Shown: positions 34,277-44,815 of the stretch, in pieces
Layout: each line of letters opens with the position of its first letter
Position numbering within the stretch: the first letter of the stretch is position 1
From: Chloranthus sessilifolius
Lineage: Eukaryota > Streptophyta > Magnoliopsida > Chloranthales > Chloranthaceae
Length of the DNA stretch: 64,000 bases
Assembly: GCA_021018995.1 (NCBI GenBank)
Contig: CM037587.1
Coordinates: forward strand, 13,269,366 to 13,333,365
Reading direction: 5' to 3'
Made by a program: the position numbers and the translations under genes
The notes under the pieces: generated by a model
Seen by the model: the letters and a program-made list of their open reading frames with translations, nothing else
The model's database searches: none
What the model was told of the DNA's origin: nothing

Positions 34277-35450
34277 TTGGTAGTAGAGTGTACAAATCAA
34301 ATAGCTCAAGACTCAAAAAAATGGGCCCCAATGTGTCTCAATCTATGATCTACACCATTGATGGTATATGGTCATTTAAGCACCCTTTTTTGGTGTCTAA
34401 GGTTGTGTTTGGCATTGCTCTTCGGAAGAGGAGAAAAGAGAAGCATGTATTCTTTGTTGTTATAAATGAATATGGGGAGCGAGAAGGATTGGAGGAAGAA
34501 AAAAGGAAAGGGTCATATTTGAAACATGAAAAACAACCCTATTCAAAAAAGTATGATTGAAAGGTTGTTGGTTTTCATGTTTCATGCTTTTTTAAAGAGG
34601 GTTGTTTTTCATATTTTAAAGAACAATATTTTTTCAAAGAAGGTTGTTTCCATGTTTTAAAGAGCATCCGCCCTTTTTTTCTTCCTCCAATCATCTCTCT
34701 CTCCCTACATTTATTTGCAAGATTTATCTGTTCACCAGTTCTACCCTCCTCTCTACTCGCTCTTTGTCAAAGCAGATTTTATTTGCTCTAATAGGGAGTT
34801 AGTAGACAGCAGAGAGGTTGCTGCTGGAGCAGGTAAATCCTCATTTGCAGAGAGTTAGAAAAGAAAATAAGAACAACTAAAGCAGGTAAACTCTATTACA
34901 GCAAAGGCTAACAAAAAGTTATGTCATACGCAATTTTAATATTCACATAACTTTTTGATACTTGTGCCCTATGGAATGATTATTCGCGCATCTAATAAGT
35001 GACCTTTAATATTAGGATCTTTAGCGTAGAAAATTGAAACAAAAAACTATCTCTATTATCCAAGTCAAAGCAGTTAAATGTCATCCAAAATCAACAGCTA
35101 TCATGTAAGTCTCATTTGTCGTTAAGTTTAAATGTCCTTTGAATCACATGGTGGAGCTTATTTTTCAAATTTGTATTTTTACATGTCACAAATCTTATCA
35201 AGAGCAATGATGCTCTGATTAGGTTTGTAATATAACTCATTTTTTAACTTATAAATGGTTTGTGGCTGCCCATTACATATTGGATGCACTCGATTAATCT
35301 CCTTTTTATCTAAATGATCAAACCTTGAGGACAATGCACAACTATGAGCAATTAACTTGGTAAAAGTTTAATTTTGACCTTCACTAATTTGGCGCTCAAG
35401 AATGTTAGCTAGCGCAATAACTAAGGTTATCAGTTTTAGATTGGCACTTA
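34277..35450. other. Non-coding, with MITE-like inverted segments
   Basis: A hairpin of AAACATGAAAAACAACC with its complement lies at about 34518-34588. CTCTTT/GCAGATTTTATTTGCTC segments near 34765-34860 recall the minisatellite-bearing MITE at 60.4-60.8 kb. No gene is seen. Confidence 0.4.
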
Positions 35451-35459
35451 TTTTTTCTT

Positions 35460-35690
35460 TCTTTTTTTAGTACAACCATTCGACTGAGACAATGTCAAGA
35501 ACTGAAAAGTAGGCACGCATACACATGGGACAATTGTGAAGCAACGTGAGGAGCATCAACTATAGTGGTGAAGGTTAACTAACAAAATTCAACCCACACC
35601 TTATAAAGACAAGGGTGGGAAACAACCTGGAGGGCGAGAATCGAACCCACGACCTTGACACTTATTACATGAGCCTTGTACTAAGTTTTA
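35460..35690 (-). mobile_element. Possible tRNA-derived SINE
   Basis: On the minus strand GGTCGTGGGTTCGATTCTCG (about 35640-35660) matches an RNA polymerase III B box in a tRNA-like context, with an A/T-rich tail to the left. The A box is weak and no duplication was found. Confidence 0.4.
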
Positions 35691-35781
35691 CATATTGTAA
35701 TAGTCTTTCTCCTTTCTAGGTTGCTTTTGAGAAATTTAAGTTATCAACGTGATAACTCCTATATTGAAATGAAGTACACTT

Positions 35782-36410
35782 AAGGCTATCAATAGGGTTG
35801 GGCTGGCCTGTCAGCCCGCTTGGCCCGACCCTAAAATCGTAGCCTAGGGCTTAAAATGAGGTAAGAGGGCAGGGCTAAAGCCTCGAAACCAAAAGTTCGC
35901 TACCCGTCGGACCGGTAAGAGCTTAACAAATTAAAGTCTGTAAGTTTGGCCCGCACCGTGCAACACTTTTAGTTATATATAAAATGTATTAATATAGTTA
36001 TATAGAATATCTTGTACTATTTTAAATCATATTAACAAAATAGCATTCAATATTACCATTAGATTTATCAAACATGTAGTTGTAAGGATATTCTAGTAAT
36101 TTAAATATTTATAAAGAGAAGTCTTAAGATTTTCTTTTTCTTCAATCGAAATACTTTTCTCTAGCTTTAATAATAAACATAATTATAATATAAAAAATAT
36201 TTATAAGAAATTTAGACGAAATACCAATAATTAATAAAATCTGAAGCCCGACATGAGTCCACCCCAACCCGCCTATATTAGGGCTAGGGCAGGCCATATC
36301 AAAGCCCACCTATGTTAGGGCTACGGCAAGCCATATCAAAGCCCACCTAAGTTAGAATTGAGCTAGATTTTGGTAAGGCCCAGCCTTAACCCGACTCGTT
36401 GACACCCTAA
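35782..36410. mobile_element. hAT-type MITE with 8-bp target duplication
   Basis: The ends AAGGCTATCAATAGGGTTGG and CCCGACTCGTTGACACCCTAA are imperfect inverted repeats, flanked by a perfect GTACACTT at 35774-35781 and 36411-36418. Both ends are rich in GGGC/GGCCC motifs, the middle is AT-rich, and there is no coding region. Confidence 0.85.
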
Positions 36411-36960
36411 GTACACTTAAAGAAATAAAATCAAAGGTTTGAGCCACCTCATTTCTGCTTATAATGAGGATAAATGGTTGTGTCGGTGCTTATTTTTTAA
36501 GAGTTAGTCTACAATGGGTGTCCACTCATCAGAGTTAGTCTACAATGGGTGCCCACTCATCATAAGTGGACATCGCAGTCCACATGTCCTTGTGACTAAG
36601 TGACTTGCACGGACTTCCAATGCATAATTTTTAAAGCCCACTATTGAAGTATATGGATGCAATAGTTTGATTTCAAGAACCAATAGAGGTTGTTAGACCC
36701 ACACTAGACGCATGTCTCTTGGGTTGTTATCCGGTAGATTTCACATATTAAGGCCATGTTCGAATACGGTTCCTGAGGGAGGAAACTGAGTTGCAGCTCG
36801 GAAAGTAGGTTTTCTTAGCACTTTCCGATCGGTTCCTCCCTTCGGCAATGAAGCTAGGTCCCACAAGGAAAGGGACGGTTTCTGAGTTTCAGTCGGCTTG
36901 CCATTTTCGAGCAAAAAACACAAGAAAGGCCAAAATTTGAGTTTAATGTGAGTATACTCT
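36411..36960. other. Non-coding, with a 32-33-bp tandem duplication
   Basis: AGAGTTAGTCTACAATGGGTG occurs twice at about 36500-36562. The part near 36740-36900 (TTCCTGAGGGAGGAAACTGAG) looks MITE-like without clear ends. Confidence 0.4.
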
Positions 36961-36978
36961 TTCACTATTGCCCCAACA

Positions 36979-37062
36979 TATAAAAACCTCCTCCAACGGC
37001 TACTTCTGCTGCAGCTTCTCTTCTTCCCAAATGGAAAAAAATAGAGTAGCAACCTTGGTTGT

Positions 37063-37100
<38 letters not shown>

Positions 37101-38050
37101 TCTCCTTCTTGGATCTTCAAAGGTGGCTGTTTCTGAATAACTCTATTTGTACAAGCTTGGTTATGCTCAGAAATGGTGGTGACTTTTAATCTATTTTTTC
37201 TCTCCGAGTTTTTTGCTAATTATCGATGGTTTTGTATATGGGTTAGCTTGGGATTTGATGTTTGAAGGTGATAGAGATGAGAAATTAATTTGTTTGAGTT
37301 TTTGGTGTAGTGTTTTGTAGATCTATATTAATGCATATATATTTGGTTTATTTTCTTTGTTTTCGGTTAGAACTCTTGTTTCTGGATGTTATTTTCTGTT
37401 CATTTATATATGGGCTTGGAGCTTTGGGCATTTGGGTTTGGTAAATTTTGTTCATTAATATATAGGTTTGGAGTTTCTAGATTAGTAGTTTTATTTTGAG
37501 GGAAGAAAATGAATGGATTTGGAGGTTGGTTTGAGAATTGTGATATATATATATGGGTTTTTGGTTTATTTATGGTAGGGAGTTGGAACTATATGGGCTT
37601 TTTAAATTATTTTTGTTGGATTTTATTGCTTATTTTGGACATGGACTATTGAATTGGCTTGATTAGAGGTTATTTTTTGTCTTTGCTTTCTTTGACTTAA
37701 AATTTTCTAAAAGTTTGACAGTCAAGGAACTTGATTTTGGTTAATTATTTATTTATCTGCAAGATGTTTTTCTTTTGTTGAAATAACAATGTTAGTTAGA
37801 ATTTCATTTTTCTCTTTTTGGTGGTTTGGAGTTGAAGCTTATGTTAAATTTAGGACAATTGAGTTTTGCATAGTTATCATATGCGAGGGCATTTCTTTTG
37901 TTGTTTTATGGGTTGTTAATCAGTAAAAAGAAAAGCTTAGAACTTCGAGTGTAGATAACAATTGCAATGAACATGTTTTCATTATTTGTTTGTTTAATAT
38001 GGGCATGAGTAAAAAGAAAAGTTTATCAGTGTCTTTTTTTTTAAATTCAG
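36979..38050 (+). promoter_or_regulatory. Promoter, 5' UTR and leader intron-like region
   Basis: TATAAAAA at 36979-36986 is followed by a CT-rich leader with a (CT)n run (37061-37099). A T-rich intron-like stretch then ends at an AAATTCAG acceptor at 38050, right before the hnRNP-like pseudogene. It reads like a normal plant gene start, but the N-terminal coding exons expected for that gene are absent. Confidence 0.4.
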
Positions 38051-38820
38051 AGGATGTTGTTGAGAATGTACTACAACAACCTTTCATGAATTAATGGTAA
38101 GATGGTCGAGGTTAAAAGAGTTATCTCCCAGGCCCAATCAAACCCCATTAGGTGGATATAACTATGGAATGAACATAGTCTCAAGAACCTCCTTAATGCC
38201 ATTGTGGATATAATCCAAGCTCTTTTGGAGGCTATGGAATGAGAATGGATGGTAGATTTGGTTCCATCCCGGGCACTTGGAGTGAATTTCCTCCATTTGG
38301 TTATCTTGGTTATGGGATGCGTGGGAATCTGGAGCCTAGTTTGACTCCAAGATACGGAGGAAGGACAAATTTTAACACTACTCTTAGCTATGGAAGGGGA
38401 ATTAACCCTTACTACAGTGGGAATTCGATCTCAAGTAGGTATGGCAATCCTTTTGGGTACAGTGGAAGTAATGGAGGAAGTGGGTCAGTTTTAAACTCAA
38501 CAGGTTAAAATCTATGGGGTAATGGTGGCCTTAATAATTATACTACAAGTTCAGCTAGTTCTAATGCCTACATGGGATCTGGAGGTGGAGGTATTGCAAG
38601 CTTTGGCAATAATGGTGTAAATTGGAGTTCATCTACCTCAATTTCTGCTCAAAGTGGGGGAGGTGCGTCTGGTTATACTAGTGGGAATCTTGGTTATGGA
38701 AGTAGTGAGAACAGTTATGGGTTTGGGGGCAGTGGTTATGGAAGAAATGTTGCCTAGACTTCATATAGTGATGGGGCCTATGCAGATTTTTAGATGGGCC
38801 TAGTTTGCTTGGTTATGGAC
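38051..38820 (+). pseudogene. hnRNP1-like RNA-binding protein, C-terminal pseudogene
   Basis: After the acceptor the sequence reads EDVVENVLQQPFHEL then GKMVEVKR, the end of the second RRM of plant heterogeneous nuclear ribonucleoprotein 1-type proteins. The Gly/Ser/Tyr/Asn-rich tail follows: TPLGGYNYGMN, YGMRMDGRFGSIPG, TNFNTTLSYGRGINPYYSGN, NLWGNGGLNNY, SSNAYMGSGGGGIASFGNNG and GYGRN. Intact proteins have two RRMs of about 75 residues before this tail; RRM1 and most of RRM2 are missing here. A base is lost in the ELNGK codons near 38093, and stops interrupt the tail (for example at 38506-38508 and 38755-38757). It lies on the same strand as, and just upstream of, PEX12 and ABCG fragments. 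Confidence 0.8.
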
Positions 38821-39245
38821 TTATAATGTCACCAATGGACAATCAAATAGAGGTGAGTGCTTTATTTAGCTTCATAAGGGTTTTATTTTGTAGTTTCTTT
38901 TTCTCTAAACATAAGGAAAACAATATTTCATAGTGTAGTTTATGGAAATTTCGATAGCCTAAGCAAGAACTTGGTTCCAGGACATCCAGATGCTTGCATT
39001 TGCTTAGGGTCCCGTATTGAGATGATTCATTACTAATACTGGTAGGGAATACTTATAGGTCGTCTTTTTAGAGGTGTATGCTTCATGCCATGAGGAGTGC
39101 CTTCTATTGTATGTGTATGCTTCGTGTTAAATCATTAATCACCATATTATCATATTGCCTTGCCCCATCAATTTTGATTGGCTGAGAGCTAAACTCTGTT
39201 ACTCATTTATGCTTAGAGCTAAACTCTGTTACTCATAAATTCTTT

Positions 39246-40019
39246 TTGCAGATGATGGAACTTATTATTTTCACCGACATAACATCCTTTTTGCAGATGA
39301 TGGAATGGTGGTATCAATCTACTGAAGAAAGAATGTCAGCTCCAACCGTGTATCCCCCACTTCCTCCCCCTCCTCCGAAGGTAAGCTCATTTTGCGTATC
39401 AATTTTTGGTATTTCTGTTTGCACCTACAGCCATGGTATTAAAACTCATCCGATACCGTTACATATCAGTTTTGCTGGAAACTGATACCACCACGATACC
39501 AGTATCGGGGTCATATTGGTATTGGTCGATACATATCGGGTACCGGTCGATTTTTTATCAGTTTTTTCACCCTTAAAATATAAAAAATTCTAGATCCGCC
39601 GACACGTTTCAGTCCTCCATGGATCGATACCGATCCCGAATTAGATACCTTGCCTACAATGAACTGTATGTCAACTTTTGTTTGAATAATTGGCCAATAA
39701 CTTTAGAAAATGGCTGAAATTTCAGTTATTCCTGGGTTTGGTAATATGAATATTGCCAGAAAAACCTGTAATAATGCCTCCCGATCTCTTGGAACATTAG
39801 TCCAGTTGATCTTGATCTATGAATTTATGAAATTCAAAAAGTAAAAGAGCTGAAATTTAGTTGTATTATCAAATATTACCATTTATTTTTGTGTTTTCTA
39901 ACTAAACCAAATCTTTGATCAACAGGACCTTTATGCACATAGAAATGGGTGAATCCATCAGTCATTGCAGTTTATGGATTCGTCTTCTGTTATGCATGCA
40001 TATTCAAGTATGTTTCAGA
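39246..40019 (+). pseudogene. PEX12 fragment, two exons
   Basis: Exon 39297-39379, bounded by TTTTTGCAG and GTAAGC, encodes MMEWWYQSTEERMSAPTVYP plus a proline run and K, the signature just before the RING domain of plant PEX12, a peroxisomal-membrane ubiquitin ligase subunit needed for matrix-protein import. A second exon (about 39926-40019) encodes VNPSVIAVYGFVFCYACIF and KYVSE, part of the RING domain, after a decayed DLYAHRN where the CPLC motif should be. So the first metal-binding cysteines are gone and the frame is shifted. Sequence 39246-39300 duplicates the acceptor and ATGATGGAA start. The rest of the about 390-residue protein is absent. The intervening intron carries a MITE. Confidence 0.82.
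39432..39652. mobile_element. CGATAC-type MITE related to hAT-1
   Basis: The ends CATGGTATTAAAACTCATCC and its partner ATTAGATACCTTG are inverted. Inner copies of CGATAC/GTATCG match those at the hAT-1 ends. The flanks CCTACAGC / CCTACAAT fit an eroded 8-bp duplication. It lies in the PEX12 intron. Confidence 0.65.
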
Positions 40020-40122
40020 AGTAAGTCTCCAAACCTTCCACCATTCTACTAGGAAGAAGGAAAATTACTAGATGTGCACCCTGTTGATCAGAGACTAACT
40101 TGTATTGTAATTCATTTCTGCA

Positions 40123-40320
40123 TTGTTATCCATTTCTAATCATCAGCAAATGAAGAAACATGGAAACCATGGAAAGTGGCTTCAGTTGTTGAGGGGCGTT
40201 AGTGGTGCTTTTAGACCCGGAGTTCTAACTGCATTGATGGGGGTGACTGGTGCTAGAAACACCATATTGCTAGATGTTTTAGCAAGAAGGAAAATAGGGA
40301 TAATGCTTACATTGAGTTGA
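40123..40320 (+). pseudogene. PDR-type ABCG transporter exon fragment
   Basis: The frame reads [20 protein letters not shown] then [16 protein letters not shown], the start of the second nucleotide-binding domain of pleiotropic-drug-resistance ABCG transporters. The Walker A that should read [21 protein letters not shown] appears as [20 protein letters not shown], so the ATP-contacting lysine is asparagine and the loop is degenerate. Intact proteins have about 1400 residues; about 55 codons are here. It stops where the exon should continue. It is the third host fragment in a row on the plus strand, after hnRNP1-like and PEX12. Confidence 0.82.
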
Positions 40321-40679
40321 CTATTCTCATTTATTTTTATAGAATTGAACTTTGTAATCTGCACTTAAAACTTAGTAAATCAATATGACTCACCCAATTT
40401 CCAAGTTTTGTTAAACAACTTCAACCATGTAGATCTTATATGTACACCAATTTTTATTCTCAGTAACTAGTACAAACCCTTGTTATTATGCCTTCAATTT
40501 GACTTTTTTTTTTGTTTCTTCCATGCTCACATATTTTCTTAATACCAACTACCATTTGATTTGCTGATTCTTAATTTTTTTTTGTTTTGGTTGCTTCATT
40601 TGCAGCCTGTAGGCCTTTCAATCCAAACCATTGTGAGGTGGGGTAAAAAAACAAAAAGTTAAAAAAAGAAAAAGAAAAA

Positions 40680-40868
40680 ACACCTACACCGATGACTGCA
40701 TTGGGAAATAAATTTAAAATAAAAAAATAATTTAAAAAAAAACCTACACTGATGGTGTTGAGCCCCTACCGTATGCTGACGACTTCAGTCGTTGCCGTAA
40801 GCATTCGCCGATGAAATTATCATCGATGGCTGGCAGTCGTCGGCATCGGTCCCTTTTTTTGTAGCGTG
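40680..40868. mobile_element. CACTA-like terminal region
   Basis: The right end reads CCCTTTTTTTGTAGCGTG, complementary to CACGCTACAAAAAAAGGG, close to the CACTACAAAAA ends of plant CACTA elements. Subterminal CGATG/CATCG, GTCGTCGG and CCGACGA motifs repeat in both orientations, as CACTA transposase sites do. The matching left end was not found upstream. Confidence 0.5.
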
Positions 40869-41356
40869 TTATTATGATAGACGATCGGGTAGTATAGTTG
40901 TACAAATCAATTTTGCACAATTGCACCGACGAAAGTGTTCAATCTCCCATGGATCGTGCATCGGCCAAAAATGGCTTTTGAATGTTTACAGCACGGTATC
41001 AGACACATCACGGTTATTCCTACAGTCATACGATGTCCCTAAAGTAAACCAATTATGTGTTTTTCTAGAATAATTAAAAGAACATAGGAAATCCTTCGAT
41101 TCTGTGAAATGCCAGGAATCAAAGCTTTTATGGGGCCTAAAAGAGCACACTTGAGGAAAGCCAGGAATCTGAGTTGGTCAAGAATCTGCATGAAACTGAG
41201 TTGTCAGAAATCTGAGCTTTTCTGAGATAACTGGGGAAATACCCGAACATGACCTAAAGGAGTGTTTGGCAATGCTTTCTAGGGCCCTAAAAGCAAAAAC
41301 GCAAACATCCTAGTGTTTGGTAATTCCCAACTTCTCCTGGAAAGTTGTATATTTTA
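40869..41356. other. Non-coding
   Basis: AGGAATCTGAGTTG / CAGAAATCTGAGCTTTTCTGAG motifs near 41160-41230 look MITE-like. No gene is seen. Confidence 0.35.
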
Positions 41357-41748
41357 GGGAGCCATTACTTGCACACATTTTTAAGTGATTGTACCGAGGT
41401 TAAAGAAAGACTTTATATTTTAGGGACATGTGAAAACACAATCTAGGTCGTCTGATTTAAAGTTCATGATCTATAGATCCTTAGTGGATAAGATTGGAGC
41501 AAAACATGATATTTATCATATGATCTATTGTTGTCAACCGTTGAATCAAATAATAGCCTTTGACTATATTTAATCACATGATGAAGATTATATTTCATGC
41601 CAATCTTGTCCACTAAGGATCTATAGATCATGAACTTTATATCAAACGGCCCAGATTGCGTTTTTATACATCACAGGTCCCTAAAATACAAAGTCTTTTT
41701 TTAACCTGGGTGCAATCACTTAAAGAGCGGGTGCAAGTAATGGCTCCC
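41357..41748. mobile_element. MITE with near-complete inverted arms
   Basis: GGGAGCCATTACTTGCAC at the left matches GTGCAAGTAATGGCTCCC at the right, and the arms stay complementary for about 150 bp each (ATCTATAGATCCTTAGTGGA is repeated inverted). The flanks TATATTTTA / TATATTTTT (41348-41356, 41749-41757) are a 9-bp duplication with one change, pointing to a Mutator-type MITE. Confidence 0.85.
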
Positions 41749-41894
41749 TATATTTTTATGTAAAAATGGGATAGAATCCGGAATCGGGACCAAGACCCGG
41801 GCATTTTCGGATTCTAGCTTTTGCGAGAATGTGGTCACAAAAGGTGAAGTTAACATGCAAAGTAACAGTGCCAAATTAAAGAAACGATGGCTCC

Positions 41895-42135
41895 TCACTG
41901 ACATTTAATCAGTACTATTTAATGATTTTAAACTATTAAATTAGTTTTTTGATCTTACACCATTAAAGTGTGGTTTACTATTATGACACGTGATGAACAT
42001 TAATTTGTGATTAATCTTAGTTGACAAAGTGTCAATCCATCATTGAAACATGTCTCAACCAAAGAATCTATTACTGGATTTGAACCATCCGATTAGTGAA
42101 CTTAAATATTAACCATTAAAAATTGAGGATAACAA
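41895..42135 (+). repeat. Interspersed repeat family R1, copy 2
   Basis: Same order of motifs as 34046-34276: TTTACTATTATGACACGTG, GTGTCAATCCATCATTG, ATTAACCATTAAAAATTGAG. Confidence 0.6.
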
Positions 42136-42524
42136 TAAATAGGGCTATTTACTTAAAAAGGCCTTGCGCCTCTTTTTATCACTTGAGAGTCGGCTGCCAA
42201 TACTAATAACCCATGAGCGCCCCAGCACCTCTTAACGGGTGATTTACACAGTTTGTGCAGGGTAGCTTAAAGGGGTAATGACGTTTTTACCCTTAATATA
42301 TATACGACCTTAAAATTCATTAAATTACAACTATGCCCTAAAAGAAGCAAAGGCCCTAATCGATTTTCTTCTCTTAGCTTCATTCTTCTTTTGGTTTTTG
42401 TGTTTCTTCTCACAGCACAAGTGTCGGAGAAGAACCCTCGTTGTCTCTCTCCATTATCCAGTTTATTAAAGTTAAGTTCTCATTTATCTTTTGATTAAAG
42501 GTGCGTGCAATTTAGGATTTCCGG

Positions 42525-43150
42525 GAGAAGAAGGTGCATGCGATTAGGGCCTCAGTCCTCTCCAAACGCTACGACTGTTTGCCCCTCGACGAAGCCTCTT
42601 TTGCCGCTCAATCGATCGAAGAAGAATCCTTCTTCACCGCCTCTCTCTCCTACAATGGCGAAGACGACGAATAGGGGTTTTAGGGTTTGTTCGTGACCCA
42701 TCTTTTCATTTTTCATTTAATTTTTATAGTTTTTAGCGCCTGTAGATCGGTAGATGTGAAAAAATTGTTGTTTTGTTACTTACGAGCAATTCGGATTTGA
42801 TTTGATTTGCTTTGGACCCGTGGTTGAATCCATTGTTTTTTTTTGAGGAATTTGACATTGAGATTGAGTGTAGGGTTTAATAAATTGAGAATGTGGCTTG
42901 GTTTTATGGTAATGTGGATTTGAATTGTAGTGTGGGTTATCTTAGTTATTTTATATTGATCCGATTCCCATTTGAAGCAGAACAAAAAGCAAATGAATGC
43001 TCGAATCTGTTAAATCGAAAGCCGATCCTTGTCTGCCTTCTTCATTGGAACATGTGCAGACTCCTCCGCCTGTTACGGCCACTAGTGAGGATCTCTCGTC
43101 CGTTGAATCTGAGTTTGAACTGCATCTCACTTCTTCTTGTATATGTGTAG
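42525..43150 (+). pseudogene. WPP-domain (MAF1/WPP-like) protein pseudogene
   Basis: 42525-42674 reads ASVLSKRYDCLPLDEASFAA then QSIEEESFF and ends in a stop. Plant WPP-domain proteins have SVLSKRYGTLP.EEA..AAR.IEEEAF at this place; they dock to the nuclear envelope, and RanGAP uses the same domain. After an intron-like gap, 42997 onward reads MLESVKSKADP and TPPPVTATSEDLSSVESE, matching the following SKRMLE.VK segment and tail. The WPP motif itself and the N-terminus are missing; the piece IEILQ.YSKEISKR between the two parts is also absent. A UTR-like segment precedes it (42370-42500). It lies outside the CACTA-like end. Confidence 0.65.
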
Positions 43151-44293
43151 TAATTTATGTTTTTAGATCTTGATGAGGTCTGAGGAACCTATTTTTTTTA
43201 TTTGGAGATGGTACAGTGTCTATTTGATACAAGTTTTAAGACAGATAAACAAACCATATATCTACTTACATTCCTATTTAACTTAAACTGCCTATTAAAA
43301 CGAATTTCTTTATGCAGACTTATCTGTTAAATAGGAAGTCAAATATAAGTACGACGCAGTTTGACTTTCATAAATATCTTGTGTAACTCAACTTTCTCAC
43401 AAATTTATAGGGGAGTCACTTAAATGGAATCACATTATTGAAATCCTCTTCTTTTGGTTTCACAAATTCCTATTTTTTAGGCATCTTTTCTCTCTCTTAT
43501 CAAATTGTAAGCAGCCATTTAACACGTCATGTAACACCTATTTACTCTTCATCTCATTTCACAATTTTGACCAATCACAGATCATCCAATTTTCTTCTTT
43601 TACTTTCTCATCCAGCTGAATTCTCTCCATAACAGAATGCTTGATTTCTTATTTACTTCCTATTTAATCTCCTTCAAACCAATTAAATAACTACAGTCTT
43701 CCAATTGCAACTCTCATTTTTCCTATTCTTGCGCAATCATAAAACACCATAGAATTCTTTAGTCCACTAACATTCAATTAATTTCTCCTTATCCTCTTAT
43801 CACAATTCACCTAAGGGCTTATTGATGTCTCACATGCTCCATTTAACTGATCATGTGAGACTTCCAAGTGTTCACATGTCACTTGAATCACCTATGGTCT
43901 CACGTGACATTTGAATTGTCACACGGAGCCTTGTCCCATGGATTAGTTAATCCAGAAAAAGGCCCATCTGGCCCTTTGGTATGTTTTCTTCTATTATGGG
44001 CCCAACATTTCTAACTTTTTTCTTCCTGTTCTTTTATATCTCTCTGTTCTCTATATTTTTCGTTTTGGAATCATCTCAATCTGACCTACGAATTGAAACA
44101 TATAGTGCTTTGAACATTGAAAATCATAGCAGTCCAAAATCACCGGTCTCCTTCTTACTTAGTTTAAAAAACCAAAATCCAATAGCCTTGACGCAACATA
44201 GAGCACCAATTCCCAACAATTTGGCTTCTCTATGATTGGTGTTTCAAGAGTCAACACCCAACAATTCCCAACCCTTCCTCATACAGCTAAGTG

Positions 44294-44347
<54 letters not shown>

Positions 44348-44500
44348 TGATTTCAGTGCTCTCTAGTGTTATCTCGGCACGTGACACGTGCGCCAAGTGT
44401 CAAGGTGTTATAAGTATTTACATAACAATTTCTGAAAATTCCAATATGGCGATACGTCCTTAAAAAAATAAAAATATTAAATAATTTAATGACTGTAGCA
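43151..44500. other. Non-coding, with a CA/TA microsatellite
   Basis: A (CA)n then (TA)n run occupies about 44292-44345. Otherwise there are AT-rich stretches with no recognisable gene or element ends. Confidence 0.5.
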
Positions 44501-44815
44501 GCTGAAATCTCACGCTGCCTATCATCATGGATGTGTACTTTTCAAGTCTACCTGGAGAAGTTCACATGATGAATCTGCACCATAGTTACCATGTTCACTC
44601 TAAGCTTTCAATAACTGAAAAATGATTTATTGAACCTGTTCGCTAATTTAGGTTAGTTTTCTCTGAATTTTTCTAGGAATATTGCAAATAGTAGCGAATC
44701 GAACGTGGCCTATCGCTAAGCAAGATGCCGAAAAAATTAGTATGTTTTCTCGACAACATTATTGAGTCATTTATTGCTCCTTGCGTAGTCAATGTAGCAG
44801 AGTTTGTAATTATAT

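Noticed and set aside
40744-40926. Minus-strand 60-codon frame
   Set aside because: It covers CACTA-like subterminal repeats, and codons there reflect the repeated motif.
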